Source: UBA961 sp049317525 (GTDB lineage: Bacteria > Bacteroidota > Ignavibacteria > Kapaibacteriales > UBA961). From it: 25,006 nt of DNA. The DNA is taken from positions 1-25,006 of the forward strand of contig JBMOIC010000028.1 of NCBI GenBank assembly GCA_049317525.1, written 5' to 3'. The number at the start of each line of letters is the position of its first letter. The first letter of the stretch is position 1. This document shows positions 1-7,951 of this stretch, in pieces. The notes under the pieces were generated by a model that was given only the letters and a program-made list of their open reading frames with translations, searched no databases and was not told where the DNA came from. The position numbers and the translations under genes are program-made.

Positions 1-48
1 AAGTGAAGTGTACACTGCACAGTAAATCTGACAATATGCAACCCATAA

Positions 49-553
49 TCAATACACTTTTTGAGGAAAAAAGAGATGTATTTTGGGCTTTCCATCGTCC
101 TGAGTGCTTTTTTCTTTTTCTTTTTGTACTAATTCTTTGTAGAGATTCTCAGAGCAATGAAGCTGAGAATAGATTTTTTCTGTTAAATCATGGTATTCAT
201 AGTCATGAGCTAGTGACATGAGCAAATCTGGATTATAATCAGCCCCACGGTCTATGAAATAGTTAATAGTTTTCATTGCATCATGTCCATTCTGAATAGT
301 TGCCCATTGAATAGAACTTAAGAAAAGTCTCAGATATTAGGATGAATAGATACGCTAACATGAAAAAATCTATAACTTGAATAAGATCTCAATAATCTAG
401 CATGACAATTCATATTATAAGCTAAAACACATATGTCATTTGATAAAGCATAGTCTATCCCGGTAAAATAGTATTATCCTTATTTTCACATAGTGCTATA
501 GTTTTAGGTATGTGGGACAGAATTGTCAGAATCTTGGGCTTTGAACTTGGTAC
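49..553 (-). pseudogene. Decayed ankyrin-repeat protein gene
   Basis: The last part, from about 336 to 49, reads as an ankyrin-like repeat: it contains SIQWATIQNGHDAMK followed by NYFIDRGADYNP, matching the usual ankyrin pattern of a TxLxxA helix and a final GADxN turn. This frame has no ATG except one in the middle of the repeat (276), so the short ORF starting there is probably not a whole gene. Reading further upstream on the minus strand, plausible protein continues in other frames. One segment (about 456-333) contains GIDYALSNDICVLAY and ends at a TGA at 332-330. An earlier segment (about 553-458) ends at a TAG at 457-455, next to TTTT and GGG runs. At least two frame changes are therefore needed to join the pieces. 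This is best read as a gene remnant; sequencing error in homopolymers is the main alternative. The ankyrin identity is fairly clear only for the last segment. Confidence 0.5.
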
Positions 554-556
554 AAT

Positions 557-593
557 AAAAAAAGGTTTTCAGTGATAAACACCGAAAACCTTT
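557..593 (-). terminator. Intrinsic terminator after tRNA-Phe
   Basis: A 14-base-pair stem is formed by 561-574 and 580-593 with a 5-base loop (575-579). Read on the minus strand the arm ends in TTT and runs into TTTTATTG, a good U tract. The one imperfect pair (571/583) is a G-U wobble in minus-strand RNA but an A-C mismatch in plus-strand RNA, which supports leftward use. It lies about 60 bases past the tRNA-Phe 3' end and separates it from the ankyrin remnant. Confidence 0.85.
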
Positions 594-654
594 GATTTTA
601 AGCCATTTAGAAAGAATTATTAGCGAGAATAATGTCTTTTTGAAAATGGGAATG

Positions 655-727
<73 letters not shown>

Positions 728-754
728 ATTTACTGATTCATATAAAACAGAAGG

Positions 755-785
755 CGAAAATATGGTTTATTCATGAACTCACAAA
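755..785 (-). promoter_or_regulatory. Candidate Bacteroidota-type promoter for tRNA-Phe
   Basis: On the minus strand TTTG (785-782) is followed after 19 bases by TATTTTCG (762-755). This differs by one base from the Bacteroidota consensus TTTG-N19-TAnnTTTG. The implied start is some 20 bases upstream of the tRNA 5' end at 727. The assignment is from pattern only; the AT-rich background raises the chance of accidental matches. Confidence 0.45.
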
Positions 786-805
786 ATAAAATCTTACTCA
801 AGATT
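783..805 (-). terminator. Weak hairpin terminator after rfbC
   Basis: A 6-base-pair stem (790-795 with 800-805, loop ACTC on the plus strand) overlaps the rfbC stop codon. On the minus strand it is followed by TTATTTTG. The stem is short and AT-rich, so termination may be partial. Its U tract coincides with the TTTG element proposed for the tRNA promoter. Confidence 0.35.
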
Positions 806-1376
806 AAAACAATAATGATTCTGGCTTTTGCAACCATTCATCCAATAGTTGAGCTTTTTGATCTTTTTCCGATATAATTGGTTGATTACCATTAAGATAG
901 AGTTCCCATGGTAAAGATAATGATGGATCATTCCAATAAATACCAGATTCAGCTTTTGGATTATATATTGATGTGCATTTATACACTACTTGTGTATCAT
1001 CTTCTAAACATAAAAAACCATTGGCAAAACCAGGTGGAACCCATGCCATATATGCATTCTCGGCTGATAGTTCTACCATAATCGATTGGCCTACACTAGG
1101 TGAATTATGTCTTATATCAACTTCAGCTAACATAATTTTTCCTGAAATGACTCTTAATAGTTTTCCCATCGGTTCATCCCATTGAAAATGTAAACCTCTC
1201 AATACATTTTTACATGATTTAGAATGATTTTCTTGTCTAAAAGTAGTTGGAATACCAAGTTCTCTAAAATAATCTTCTCTATATGATTCCATAAAAAAAC
1301 CACGTTCATCACCATATGTATCTGGTTTAATGATCATGATTCCTTGTAAATATGTATCAACAATGCTAAATGCCAT
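804..1376 (-). CDS. rfbC: dTDP-4-dehydrorhamnose 3,5-epimerase
   Basis: RmlC/RfbC cupin enzyme, cytoplasmic. It epimerises C3 and C5 of dTDP-4-dehydro-6-deoxyglucose, the third step of dTDP-L-rhamnose synthesis for surface polysaccharide. The whole 190-residue protein fits the family in length. Visible signatures are the N-terminal DERGFFMESY (residues 23-32), the catalytic segment VLRGLHFQ with His63, the mid-cupin VPPGFANGF (113-121) and Tyr132 in the position of the family's catalytic tyrosine. It is last in a minus-strand run after cutA and radC, 11 bases from radC. The usual partners rfbA, rfbB and rfbD are not in the window. Identification is very secure; the exact nucleotide sugar product is inferred from the family. 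Confidence 0.95.
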   Translation of the reverse strand: MAFSIVDTYLQGIMIIKPDTYGDERGFFMESYREDYFRELGIPTTFRQENHSKSCKNVLRGLHFQWDEPMGKLLRVISGKIMLAEVDIRHNSPSVGQSIMVELSAENAYMAWVPPGFANGFLCLEDDTQVVYKCTSIYNPKAESGIYWNDPSLSLPWELYLNGNQPIISEKDQKAQLLDEWLQKPESLLF

Positions 1377-1387
1377 AATATGAATCC

Positions 1388-2122
1388 TTATTCTAAATAT
1401 CCTCTTTCACGCAAACTAGTAAATGTTTCTCCAGCAATAATGATATGATCTAGTAATTGTATCGACATCATAGAACCTGCTAATGCAATTTGCTTTGTTA
1501 GTGAAATGTCTTCTTTGCTTGGTTCTGTATTTCCAGAAGGATGATTATGCAATGCTATTATCGAAGCAGCACTTTCGATAACAGCAATTCTAAACACTTC
1601 TCGTGGATGGACTACACTAGAATTTAAAGAACCTTCACTTATCTTTTTTATCGAAATCACAATATTTGCTGTATTCAACATTGCAATGTAAAAACTTTCT
1701 GTCCTTGCTCCTCTCATTCGTGGAATAAAATACTTAGCTACATCTTGTGGAGTGTGTAAAATATGCGATGGATTAAATTCTTCCTGCTGATATCTTCTTC
1801 CTAATTCAAAAGCGGCGGCTAAGCCAATAGCCTTAGCCATCCCAATACCTTTTATCGTGCATATTTCTTTAACCGATCGAGAACCTAAATCAGAGATAGT
1901 ATTGAATGTTTTTAACATAGATCTAGCAATATCTAATGCAGAAAAATTTTGCATACCCGTATTTATTAAAATTGCCAATAATTCACTATCACTTAAGCAG
2001 TGTGCTCCAAACAATTGAAGCCTTTCTCGCGGTTTATCGTCTTGACGCCATTCTCTAATCGTCAAATACTCACTCGCAGATTTGTTTTCATATTCTACTG
2101 TTTTTCGATCTTGATTATTCAT
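1388..2122 (-). CDS. radC: RadC family JAB/MPN-domain protein
   Basis: The 244-residue length is typical for RadC. Residues about 20-110 hold the N-terminal helical part, including a helix-hairpin-helix-like stretch, IKGIGMAKA (90-98). Residues about 125-244 form the JAB/MPN metal-binding domain with the JAMM signature HNHPSGNTEPSKED: His192, His194 and Asp205 are the expected metal ligands. The family was once linked to DNA repair, but that role has been questioned and the substrate is unknown; some relatives are found on mobile elements. Here it sits in a housekeeping operon, 8 bases after cutA and 11 before rfbC, with no mobile genes nearby. The family call is secure; the function is open. 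Confidence 0.93.
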   Translation of the reverse strand: MNNQDRKTVEYENKSASEYLTIREWRQDDKPRERLQLFGAHCLSDSELLAILINTGMQNFSALDIARSMLKTFNTISDLGSRSVKEICTIKGIGMAKAIGLAAAFELGRRYQQEEFNPSHILHTPQDVAKYFIPRMRGARTESFYIAMLNTANIVISIKKISEGSLNSSVVHPREVFRIAVIESAASIIALHNHPSGNTEPSKEDISLTKQIALAGSMMSIQLLDHIIIAGETFTSLRERGYLE

Positions 2123-2130
2123 AATCCCCC

Positions 2131-2478
2131 TTAAATATCTACTTTTACATCCTTAATTACTTGTTCTTTTGCCCATTGAAGATATGGCCCATATATTCCT
2201 TCAACTGGAATTACTATTATTTCTGGTATTGTATATGAATGAATTTCTTTTATGATTTTTTCTATGTTTTCAATAGCATGATTAAATGTCTTAATCTTTA
2301 AAAGATATTCCTTCTCACTCATTATTGAATCATTCCATCTATAGATTGATTCAATTCCTGAAATAATCGAACAACATGCTGCAAGATTATGTGAAATTAA
2401 CACTTCAGCAATCCTTTTAGCTTGTTCATATGTTCCAACACTTACAAACATAAGGCGGAAATTCGCATCTATTTCCAT
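2131..2478 (-). CDS. cutA: Divalent cation tolerance protein CutA
   Basis: CutA1 family protein of 115 residues, the usual size. It opens with the strand FVSVGTYEQAKRIAEVLI, carries NLAACCSIISGIESIYRW (about residues 31-48) and later EIIVIPVEGIYGPYLQW, all typical of the trimeric ferredoxin-like CutA fold. The family has been linked to copper and other divalent metal tolerance, but its molecular role remains uncertain. It is the first gene of the minus-strand cutA-radC-rfbC run. A perfect 12-base palindrome lies 16 bases upstream of its start codon, in the 49-base gap shared with the divergent gene at 2528. Confidence 0.93.
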   Translation of the reverse strand: MEIDANFRLMFVSVGTYEQAKRIAEVLISHNLAACCSIISGIESIYRWNDSIMSEKEYLLKIKTFNHAIENIEKIIKEIHSYTIPEIIVIPVEGIYGPYLQWAKEQVIKDVKVDI

Positions 2479-2494
2479 AGTTTTGCACTCAATT

Positions 2495-2506
2495 AGTTCA
2501 TGAACT
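2495..2506. repeat. 12-base perfect palindrome, possible operator
   Basis: AGTTCATGAACT reads the same on both strands and lies in the middle of the 49-base gap between the divergent cutA and the membrane-protein gene at 2528. The extended core TTCATGAACTC (2497-2507) also occurs at 770-780, upstream of tRNA-Phe. A dimeric regulator site is possible but not shown. Confidence 0.3.
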
Positions 2507-2527
2507 CTACTAGCTAAAATACTAAAT

Positions 2528-2818
2528 ATGATAGAACTCTTTGTATTTCATCTACATATCATGGCGGCACTTTTTGCATTTACAAAAAGATGGCAAGAAG
2601 CCAAGTTAACAGAAGGATTTATGGCATTAGCTATTTTCTTTTTAGTATTTATTATAATGTGGACATTAACCGGACAAATCGTCAAAATCTTAGTTCCTGA
2701 AGCAGGATATACCGCGTGGTTTACAAGAGATACTGGATCTTTGGTTTTGGTGCTTATACCTGATTATATTTTTTTTAGGGTGTTTTTTTTAAAAGATACT
2801 ACAACTGTGCAACAATAA
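2528..2818 (+). CDS. Small membrane protein of unknown function
   Basis: I do not recognise the family of this 96-residue protein. Three hydrophobic segments are visible: about residues 2-18, 30-54 (the strongest, ALAIFFLVFIIMWTLTG) and 70-90. The positively charged stretch KRWQEAK at 20-26 would favour a cytoplasmic loop after the first segment. The C-terminal tail is short and polar. It has no obvious Shine-Dalgarno sequence. It starts 49 bases from the divergent cutA and ends 41 bases before the large T9SS-exported protein, so it could be co-transcribed with that gene. Normal codon use and lack of a better overlapping frame support it as a real gene. Confidence 0.75.
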   Translation: MIELFVFHLHIMAALFAFTKRWQEAKLTEGFMALAIFFLVFIIMWTLTGQIVKILVPEAGYTAWFTRDTGSLVLVLIPDYIFFRVFFLKDTTTVQQ

Positions 2819-2859
2819 TCTGATTCTTATTGTTATTACATTACATTTATAAAGCTTTC

Positions 2860-5800
2860 ATGTTAAAACGTAGTATCATGCTTTTCTCCAAATTCTTCTC
2901 ATTTTTTTTGTTATTCACTCTGCTTATCATAGATGCAGAGGCCCAAATTCAATTAGAAATAAAACAACAAAATATATTAGAGACGGTAAATCCTGCTGCA
3001 TTTCCTTTATTGAAAGCGTCTCTTAAAGTTACAGTGAATGGTCAATCCCATATCATTCTTCCTAATGAATTATTAATTGTAGATGATAATCGAAGCTCTC
3101 GGGCTATCAGTATCGCACCGCCTGATAATCTAGGATATCAAATAATTACCTGGATTACTAAATCCCAAAGTGTTGCAGAAACAACTGAGTTTGTGTTTAC
3201 TTATACTAATCAAACTGCTAGTATTCTTGGTAAACATAGAAGGGATAATGGATGTCAATTACGTTTTTGCGATCCATTCTATGAACAAATTAGAGAACTA
3301 TATTTTGGGACAGTAAAACCTGGTCAAACAGAAGCTTCTACCATTATGGTAAGAGCAGTTTCATCTAATAAAGATGCTTCAAAAAAAGAACTGACAACGC
3401 GCCTAGATTCAATTAGATTTTCCTCTCCAGATTTTTCTATACGTTGGATTGGAAGCTATGTTTCTACAAATCCACCTCCAGTTGGATTAGCTCCTTCTAC
3501 AGGATATTTTTTCGATATCGTATTTTCTCCAAAAAAAGATATATACTATAAAGAATATGCAGTTTTGTACTATGAAGGTGGGAAAACAGAATATCTGCAA
3601 TTGAGAGCAAATGGCTTTACTATGCAGGAAAACAGAAATTTAACGCTACTCTCTCCAAATTCTCCAAATGTATATACTCCATGCGAAGACATCATGTTAA
3701 AGTGGAAAGGGTATCGGGTTGGTGCTCCAACATATGTCGATTTTAGCCCTGATGCTGGTAAATCTTGGGATACTTTGGGCTTTAGCATGGATAGCACATT
3801 TATGTGGAAAATCCCTGCAAGATTTACAGACTCAGCGTATCTTCGTATCAGACAAGAATTACAAAGATTCGAAGAATTTACTTTGCTAAAACCAGAATTA
3901 AAAGGGGGAGTTTCTAATATTGCTTGGAATGCTTCTGGTACTGGATTATTAGCTGGTTATCAAAATGGAATGATTGGTGATTGGGATAAAATAAGTACTT
4001 CAGTCATTAATGAATATACTGTCGCAAATATTACATTCCCAACAGTAAATACTGTGTGGTTAGGCCTTGGTTATATTAATGATTCTTTATTATTTGGTGC
4101 ATATCAGTTATCAGATACTAAAAAAGAAGTGATAGCTTTATGTGTAAAAGGTAATCCAATTCCTGTAAAAGAAATTGAGATTTCTATGCAGGGTGGTACC
4201 AAGGAGGTATTATTCAATCCAGAAACAAAATCATTCTTAATTATTCCCCAAAAAGGATCTCAGATTCAGCAAATATCGTTAAATGGAAATATTGAACAGT
4301 CCTATTCTTTCAATGTTCCAATTACAGGTTTTACTATTGGAAATGATTCTATTTGTGCTATTTCTTTATTGAATGGAACTGTATTACTAGCTAAGTCTAC
4401 AAATTTAACTGTGATAGATTCTTTGTTTTTTCCTGAATTAGCTTTGATCAATCGCTTAGGTATTTCTGATGATGGATCTTTATTGGCTATGGGTACAAAA
4501 ACGTCTCAAACAACATTAACTTCTGGTGCCGAATGCGAAGTTCATATTGCCTATATACCCACACATACAATTGTAAGAAGTTTAAGATCAGCTTCTAGTG
4601 ATGCTATTGGCCTTACATTTAATTCAACCAATCAGTTCTTGGCCACTGGTTTTGAAGGAATTCCACAAATTTCAATGTGGCAATTACCATTAGATAAATT
4701 TTTAGGTTCTATAAGTGGACATAATGGATTTTTAACAGATATCGCTTTTAGTCCAGATGGACAAGCCATCGCATCTTCGGCAAATTCTCCTGATAATGTA
4801 AAGATGAGGAATTTTTCATATCCAGAAAAAGATACCACAGATAACTTGTTCAGAATTGTTCCTTCGCAACCAATTGTTATAAAGGGAATAATATCAGATC
4901 TATTATTAATGGAACAAAAGGATACTGTATTATCTAAGAACTTTTGTAATAAAGGTCCTGGAAATATTATACTTGAATATGCATATCTAAGAAAAGGAAA
5001 GGATTTTACATTTGCAGTACCTTTTCCTAATGGCATAGTATTAAAGCCAAATGATTGTATCGATTTATCATTTAAAGTTCAACCAACTGATACCGGAATG
5101 ATTGCTGATACCGTCTTTTTTGGCTATTGTTCACAAGAGTTTTATTTGCCCTTAGAAGTATTTTCTAAGCCTAGAAATATTAAGAACTTAGCTAATAATA
5201 TATTTTTAGATTCTTTATGTATTAATGATACAGTAAGTAAAGATATTATCTTAATTAAAAATGATGATCCCAAACCTTTGCTTATCAATAAAGTGTATGC
5301 TAAAAGCTTACATTTATTTGTTAATACTGTGATTAAAGACACGATATTATTACCAGGACAGCAATTATCTGTAAACATATCGTATACACCTTCAGCTTTA
5401 GGCCCAGATCAAGCCGAACTCAAAATTGAACATTCAAATCAGTCATTGTATTCTATAGCAATTACATTATTAGGATATGGATCTGGTGCAAATATTGTCG
5501 CTCCTTCAATTATACCTTTTCTGCAGGATGCACCAAGAAGAACTATACCAATAGCAAATAAATCTGAAAATCCAGTAAATCTTACAAATATTCAAACTAA
5601 GAATGGTTCAGTTACTGTATATACACCTTTACCTGTGCAAATACCACCTGGACAAACCTTACTTTTGGATATTGGTGTCAATGGAGTAATCCCTCAAAAT
5701 GGTATACAATTAGATGCTAATTTTGACCCCTGTGGTTCTGGAAATTCAATAACAATTATTCCTTATACAGCTGAAATATCATTGAAATTACCAATTATAG

Positions 5801-6468
5801 AAGTTGATCCTAAAGAGAGAGCTCGTATTCCTATTGCTTTAGACATTAAAGAAACAATTCCTTATAAAGGTGAATTAAAGGCAAATATTGAGATACAGGT
5901 AAATCCACGCATATTTCTGCCAGATACTGTTTTTTCACAAAGTGGAAGGGCATCTCTTATTAAAAATCAAATAATAAATGATATCAGATTTATTGGCATA
6001 GAATATATTGGTAAATTATCAAGTTCTTCTGCTTTTGTTACCTTAGAAGGACCTGCAGGAATAGCAGAAACAACGCAATCAGCATTAGACTTTACTATAT
6101 CAAATGGATTTATAGGACCTTCTATTCCTATATTGTGGAAATCGGGCGAAATAAGAATCATTAATCTATGTAAAGATCTTATGATTATTCAGTCTGGAAA
6201 ACAGATAAAGACATTACTTATTTACCCAAATCCAGCAATTAATACAGTTACATTGTATTGTGAGTCAGAAGATCATATTTCAACAGAAATAGAATTAATT
6301 GATGCCATAGGTAATAAACATGCTCTTGGTTCGTGGAATATCGAGACTGGAAAAAATACGATAACATTATCAAAGCCGAATGCGATTATTTCTGGAGCTT
6401 ATACAGTAATATTCCGCACAAAAGATAGTGGTATCCTTGCAAAATCATTAATACATTTTATAGAATAA
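2860..6468 (+). CDS. Large secreted T9SS protein with WD40-like and ASH-like domains
   Basis: Taking the ATG at 2860 gives 1202 residues with a clear signal peptide: MLKRS, a hydrophobic core to about residue 25, then DAEA-Q as likely signal peptidase I site. A TTG at 2830 and an ATG at 2878 are alternative starts. Residues about 140-250 and 690-900 look like ASH or choice-of-anchor-D beta-sandwich modules. Residues about 260-320 hold an Ig-like piece with VDFSPDAGKSWDTLG. Residues about 345-660 contain WD40-type propeller strands, clearest at GHNGFLTDIAFSPDG (about 620). Residues about 1115-1202 form a type A T9SS sorting domain with YPNP at 1122-1125 and a final strand ending KSLIHFIE. I infer secretion through the outer membrane by T9SS and attachment to, or release from, the surface. 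The binding target is unknown. The gene is not followed by a sortase-type PorU in this window. Confidence 0.85.
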   Translation: MLKRSIMLFSKFFSFFLLFTLLIIDAEAQIQLEIKQQNILETVNPAAFPLLKASLKVTVNGQSHIILPNELLIVDDNRSSRAISIAPPDNLGYQIITWITKSQSVAETTEFVFTYTNQTASILGKHRRDNGCQLRFCDPFYEQIRELYFGTVKPGQTEASTIMVRAVSSNKDASKKELTTRLDSIRFSSPDFSIRWIGSYVSTNPPPVGLAPSTGYFFDIVFSPKKDIYYKEYAVLYYEGGKTEYLQLRANGFTMQENRNLTLLSPNSPNVYTPCEDIMLKWKGYRVGAPTYVDFSPDAGKSWDTLGFSMDSTFMWKIPARFTDSAYLRIRQELQRFEEFTLLKPELKGGVSNIAWNASGTGLLAGYQNGMIGDWDKISTSVINEYTVANITFPTVNTVWLGLGYINDSLLFGAYQLSDTKKEVIALCVKGNPIPVKEIEISMQGGTKEVLFNPETKSFLIIPQKGSQIQQISLNGNIEQSYSFNVPITGFTIGNDSICAISLLNGTVLLAKSTNLTVIDSLFFPELALINRLGISDDGSLLAMGTKTSQTTLTSGAECEVHIAYIPTHTIVRSLRSASSDAIGLTFNSTNQFLATGFEGIPQISMWQLPLDKFLGSISGHNGFLTDIAFSPDGQAIASSANSPDNVKMRNFSYPEKDTTDNLFRIVPSQPIVIKGIISDLLLMEQKDTVLSKNFCNKGPGNIILEYAYLRKGKDFTFAVPFPNGIVLKPNDCIDLSFKVQPTDTGMIADTVFFGYCSQEFYLPLEVFSKPRNIKNLANNIFLDSLCINDTVSKDIILIKNDDPKPLLINKVYAKSLHLFVNTVIKDTILLPGQQLSVNISYTPSALGPDQAELKIEHSNQSLYSIAITLLGYGSGANIVAPSIIPFLQDAPRRTIPIANKSENPVNLTNIQTKNGSVTVYTPLPVQIPPGQTLLLDIGVNGVIPQNGIQLDANFDPCGSGNSITIIPYTAEISLKLPIIEVDPKERARIPIALDIKETIPYKGELKANIEIQVNPRIFLPDTVFSQSGRASLIKNQIINDIRFIGIEYIGKLSSSSAFVTLEGPAGIAETTQSALDFTISNGFIGPSIPILWKSGEIRIINLCKDLMIIQSGKQIKTLLIYPNPAINTVTLYCESEDHISTEIELIDAIGNKHALGSWNIETGKNTITLSKPNAIISGAYTVIFRTKDSGILAKSLIHFIE

Positions 6469-6492
6469 TCTCTTTCACTATTACAAGTTCTT

Positions 6493-6496
6493 GGAG
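6493..6496 (+). promoter_or_regulatory. Shine-Dalgarno site of lipoprotein gene
   Basis: GGAG stands 7 bases before the ATG at 6504. This is noteworthy because most starts in this window lack a recognisable ribosome binding site; clpC has the same motif at the same spacing. Confidence 0.6.
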
Positions 6497-6503
6497 AATA
6501 ATC

Positions 6504-6914
6504 ATGAAAACTATCAAAAGTTTAGCTATCATCGCAATCATCAGCATTATAGCATCAGGTTGCACATCAGTTGACCATCGTTCCAATTTGCATTCAGTTA
6601 AAGAACAAGAACTAACAGTAGGTAAAGTTCAAAAAGAAATTAAAGTAGGAATGAGCGGCGCACAAGTAGCTGAAGCATTGGGTTCACCAAATATTGTTAC
6701 AAAAGATGAAGGTGGCGATGAAACATGGGTTTTTGACAAAATAGCAACAGAAGCATCATATTCAGAAAGTTCAAGTGGATTATTCTTGGTATTATATGCA
6801 TCTGGTGGCAGATCAGGCGCAGCTGCAGTAACCCAAAAAACATTAACAGTAGTGATAAAATTTGATACGAATAGTAAAGTGAAATCATTCTCATATCATG
6901 CCTCTAAGTTTTAA
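6504..6914 (+). CDS. Lipoprotein with SmpA/OmlA (BamE)-like domain
   Basis: 136 residues. The N-terminus MKTIKSLAIIAIISIIASGC is a lipoprotein signal peptide: the lipobox ASGC puts the lipidated cysteine at residue 20. Residues about 40-75 contain VQKEIKVGMSGAQVAEALGSP and end in GGDETWVFDK. This is the pattern of the SmpA/OmlA fold (BamE-like), in which GMSxxQVxxxLGxP is typical. A glycine- and serine-rich loop follows (about 85-105) before a final strand with TLTVVIKFD. It is probably anchored in a periplasm-facing membrane. Its role in outer membrane assembly is only inferred from the fold; similar domains occur in many unrelated lipoproteins. It is followed after 35 bases by a second lipoprotein gene. 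Confidence 0.82.
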   Translation: MKTIKSLAIIAIISIIASGCTSVDHRSNLHSVKEQELTVGKVQKEIKVGMSGAQVAEALGSPNIVTKDEGGDETWVFDKIATEASYSESSSGLFLVLYASGGRSGAAAVTQKTLTVVIKFDTNSKVKSFSYHASKF

Positions 6915-6949
6915 GTGTATAATTTATAACAATATAAAAGAGATCTGTT

Positions 6950-7543
6950 ATGAATAATAACCTTCAAAAAAAAGAGAATCAAACAGTGCAAAACAATTCC
7001 ATACTTATTCTTGCATTGATAGGAATTGTAAGCATGATATCGGCCTGTACAATTGTAAATACATTTCAGCCACCTGATGCACCAAAAACGCAATTACAAA
7101 CCAGGCAAGTACAAACCAGAGAATTTGATACAAATAATGTAAAATTGATAATGAAAGCTGTTATCAATGTTTTACAAGATGATGGTTTTATTGTCAAAAA
7201 TGCACAATTGGATCTAGGATTACTTACGGCTCAAAAAGAGATAGACCTATCTCAATCACGAGGTAATTCGAATGATTTTTGGTCGGAATTTTTTAAAGGA
7301 ATCGATAGAAATAGATCAAGAAATAACACTGATTTAACATATAGTAAAATTAAAATTGTTGAATCAAGTGTCAATATTTCTGAATTTGGTAAGCAAACTA
7401 AAGTGCGAGCAAATTTTCAGGTAAAAGTTCTTGATAATTTAGGAAATCCTAAAGAAGTATATCAAGTTGAGGATGCTAAATTTTATCAAGATTTCTTTGT
7501 AAAAGTTGATAAAGGTGTCTTTATTCAAAAGCAGGGATTTTAA
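6950..7543 (+). CDS. Predicted lipoprotein of unknown function
   Basis: 197 residues. A charged N-terminus of about 17 residues is followed by a hydrophobic core, ILILALIGIVSMISAC, with a lipobox ISAC placing the lipidated cysteine at residue 33; the long n-region is slightly unusual. The mature part begins with a short repeat, QTRQVQTREF, then KLIMKAVINVLQDDGFIVKNAQLDLGLLTAQKE. This looks like a small alpha-beta domain seen in lipoproteins of several phyla: a helix leading to DDGF, then a strand ending in LLTA. A polar, serine- and asparagine-rich loop precedes the C-terminal strands. It probably works in the cell envelope. It is co-directional with the lipoprotein before it and lies 21 bases before folB. 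No function can be assigned. Confidence 0.78.
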   Translation: MNNNLQKKENQTVQNNSILILALIGIVSMISACTIVNTFQPPDAPKTQLQTRQVQTREFDTNNVKLIMKAVINVLQDDGFIVKNAQLDLGLLTAQKEIDLSQSRGNSNDFWSEFFKGIDRNRSRNNTDLTYSKIKIVESSVNISEFGKQTKVRANFQVKVLDNLGNPKEVYQVEDAKFYQDFFVKVDKGVFIQKQGF

Positions 7544-7564
7544 TTTTTTATTTATTGGATTTTT

Positions 7565-7951
7565 ATGAACAAAGAATCAAGCTTAACACGATTAACACTC
7601 AATAATATACAATTCTATGCTAATCATGGTGTAAGAAGTGAAGAACAAACATTGGGTGGTAGATATCAGGTAGATATTGATTTATATTATTCTGATAAAA
7701 CTGCTGTTCTAAGTGATGATGTACAAAATGCATTGAATTATGAAGAAATCGTCTATTCGATAAATGAAATAGTAAATGGGGATTCTTATAGCCTTATAGA
7801 AACATTAAGCTATGAAATTGCTAGTGAATTAATGGATAAATTTTCGGCTATAGAAAAATTATCGGTAAGATTAAGAAAGTTGACTGTTCCTATTAGACAT
7901 ATAATAGATTATGTAGAAGTAGAAAGATCGATGTCTAGAGATGCCTTCTAA
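7565..7951 (+). CDS. folB: Dihydroneopterin aldolase
   Basis: FolB converts 7,8-dihydroneopterin to 6-hydroxymethyl-7,8-dihydropterin and glycolaldehyde in folate synthesis, in the cytoplasm. The 128-residue length fits. Family features are LNNIQFYANHGVRSEEQTLGGRYQVDID near the start (the tunnelling-fold strand and the HGVxxxE element, with Glu at about residue 26), LNYEEIVYSINEIV in the middle, and LIETLSYEIASEL, which carries the substrate-binding Glu, after it. The C-terminal strand IIDYVEVERS is also typical. It overlaps the downstream folK by 11 bases, so the two successive enzymes are very likely translationally coupled. Confidence 0.95.
   Translation: MNKESSLTRLTLNNIQFYANHGVRSEEQTLGGRYQVDIDLYYSDKTAVLSDDVQNALNYEEIVYSINEIVNGDSYSLIETLSYEIASELMDKFSAIEKLSVRLRKLTVPIRHIIDYVEVERSMSRDAF

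Noticed and set aside
3..221. Plus-strand ORF of 72 codons near the left edge
   Set aside because: It lies opposite the ankyrin-like frame, has low-complexity F/L-rich sequence and no recognisable domain; it is a shadow.
4632..5036. Minus-strand ORF of 134 codons inside the T9SS protein gene
   Set aside because: It is antisense to a well-supported long gene and shows no domain or start signal of its own.
6911..7093. Short minus-strand ORF at the lipoprotein genes
   Set aside because: Cysteine- and tyrosine-rich translation typical of a shadow frame; the plus-strand lipoprotein explains the DNA.
7095..7122. Short direct repeat (CAAACCAG twice) suggestive of a repeat array
   Set aside because: Only two copies, and it is explained by the coding repeat QTRQ/QTRE in the lipoprotein.
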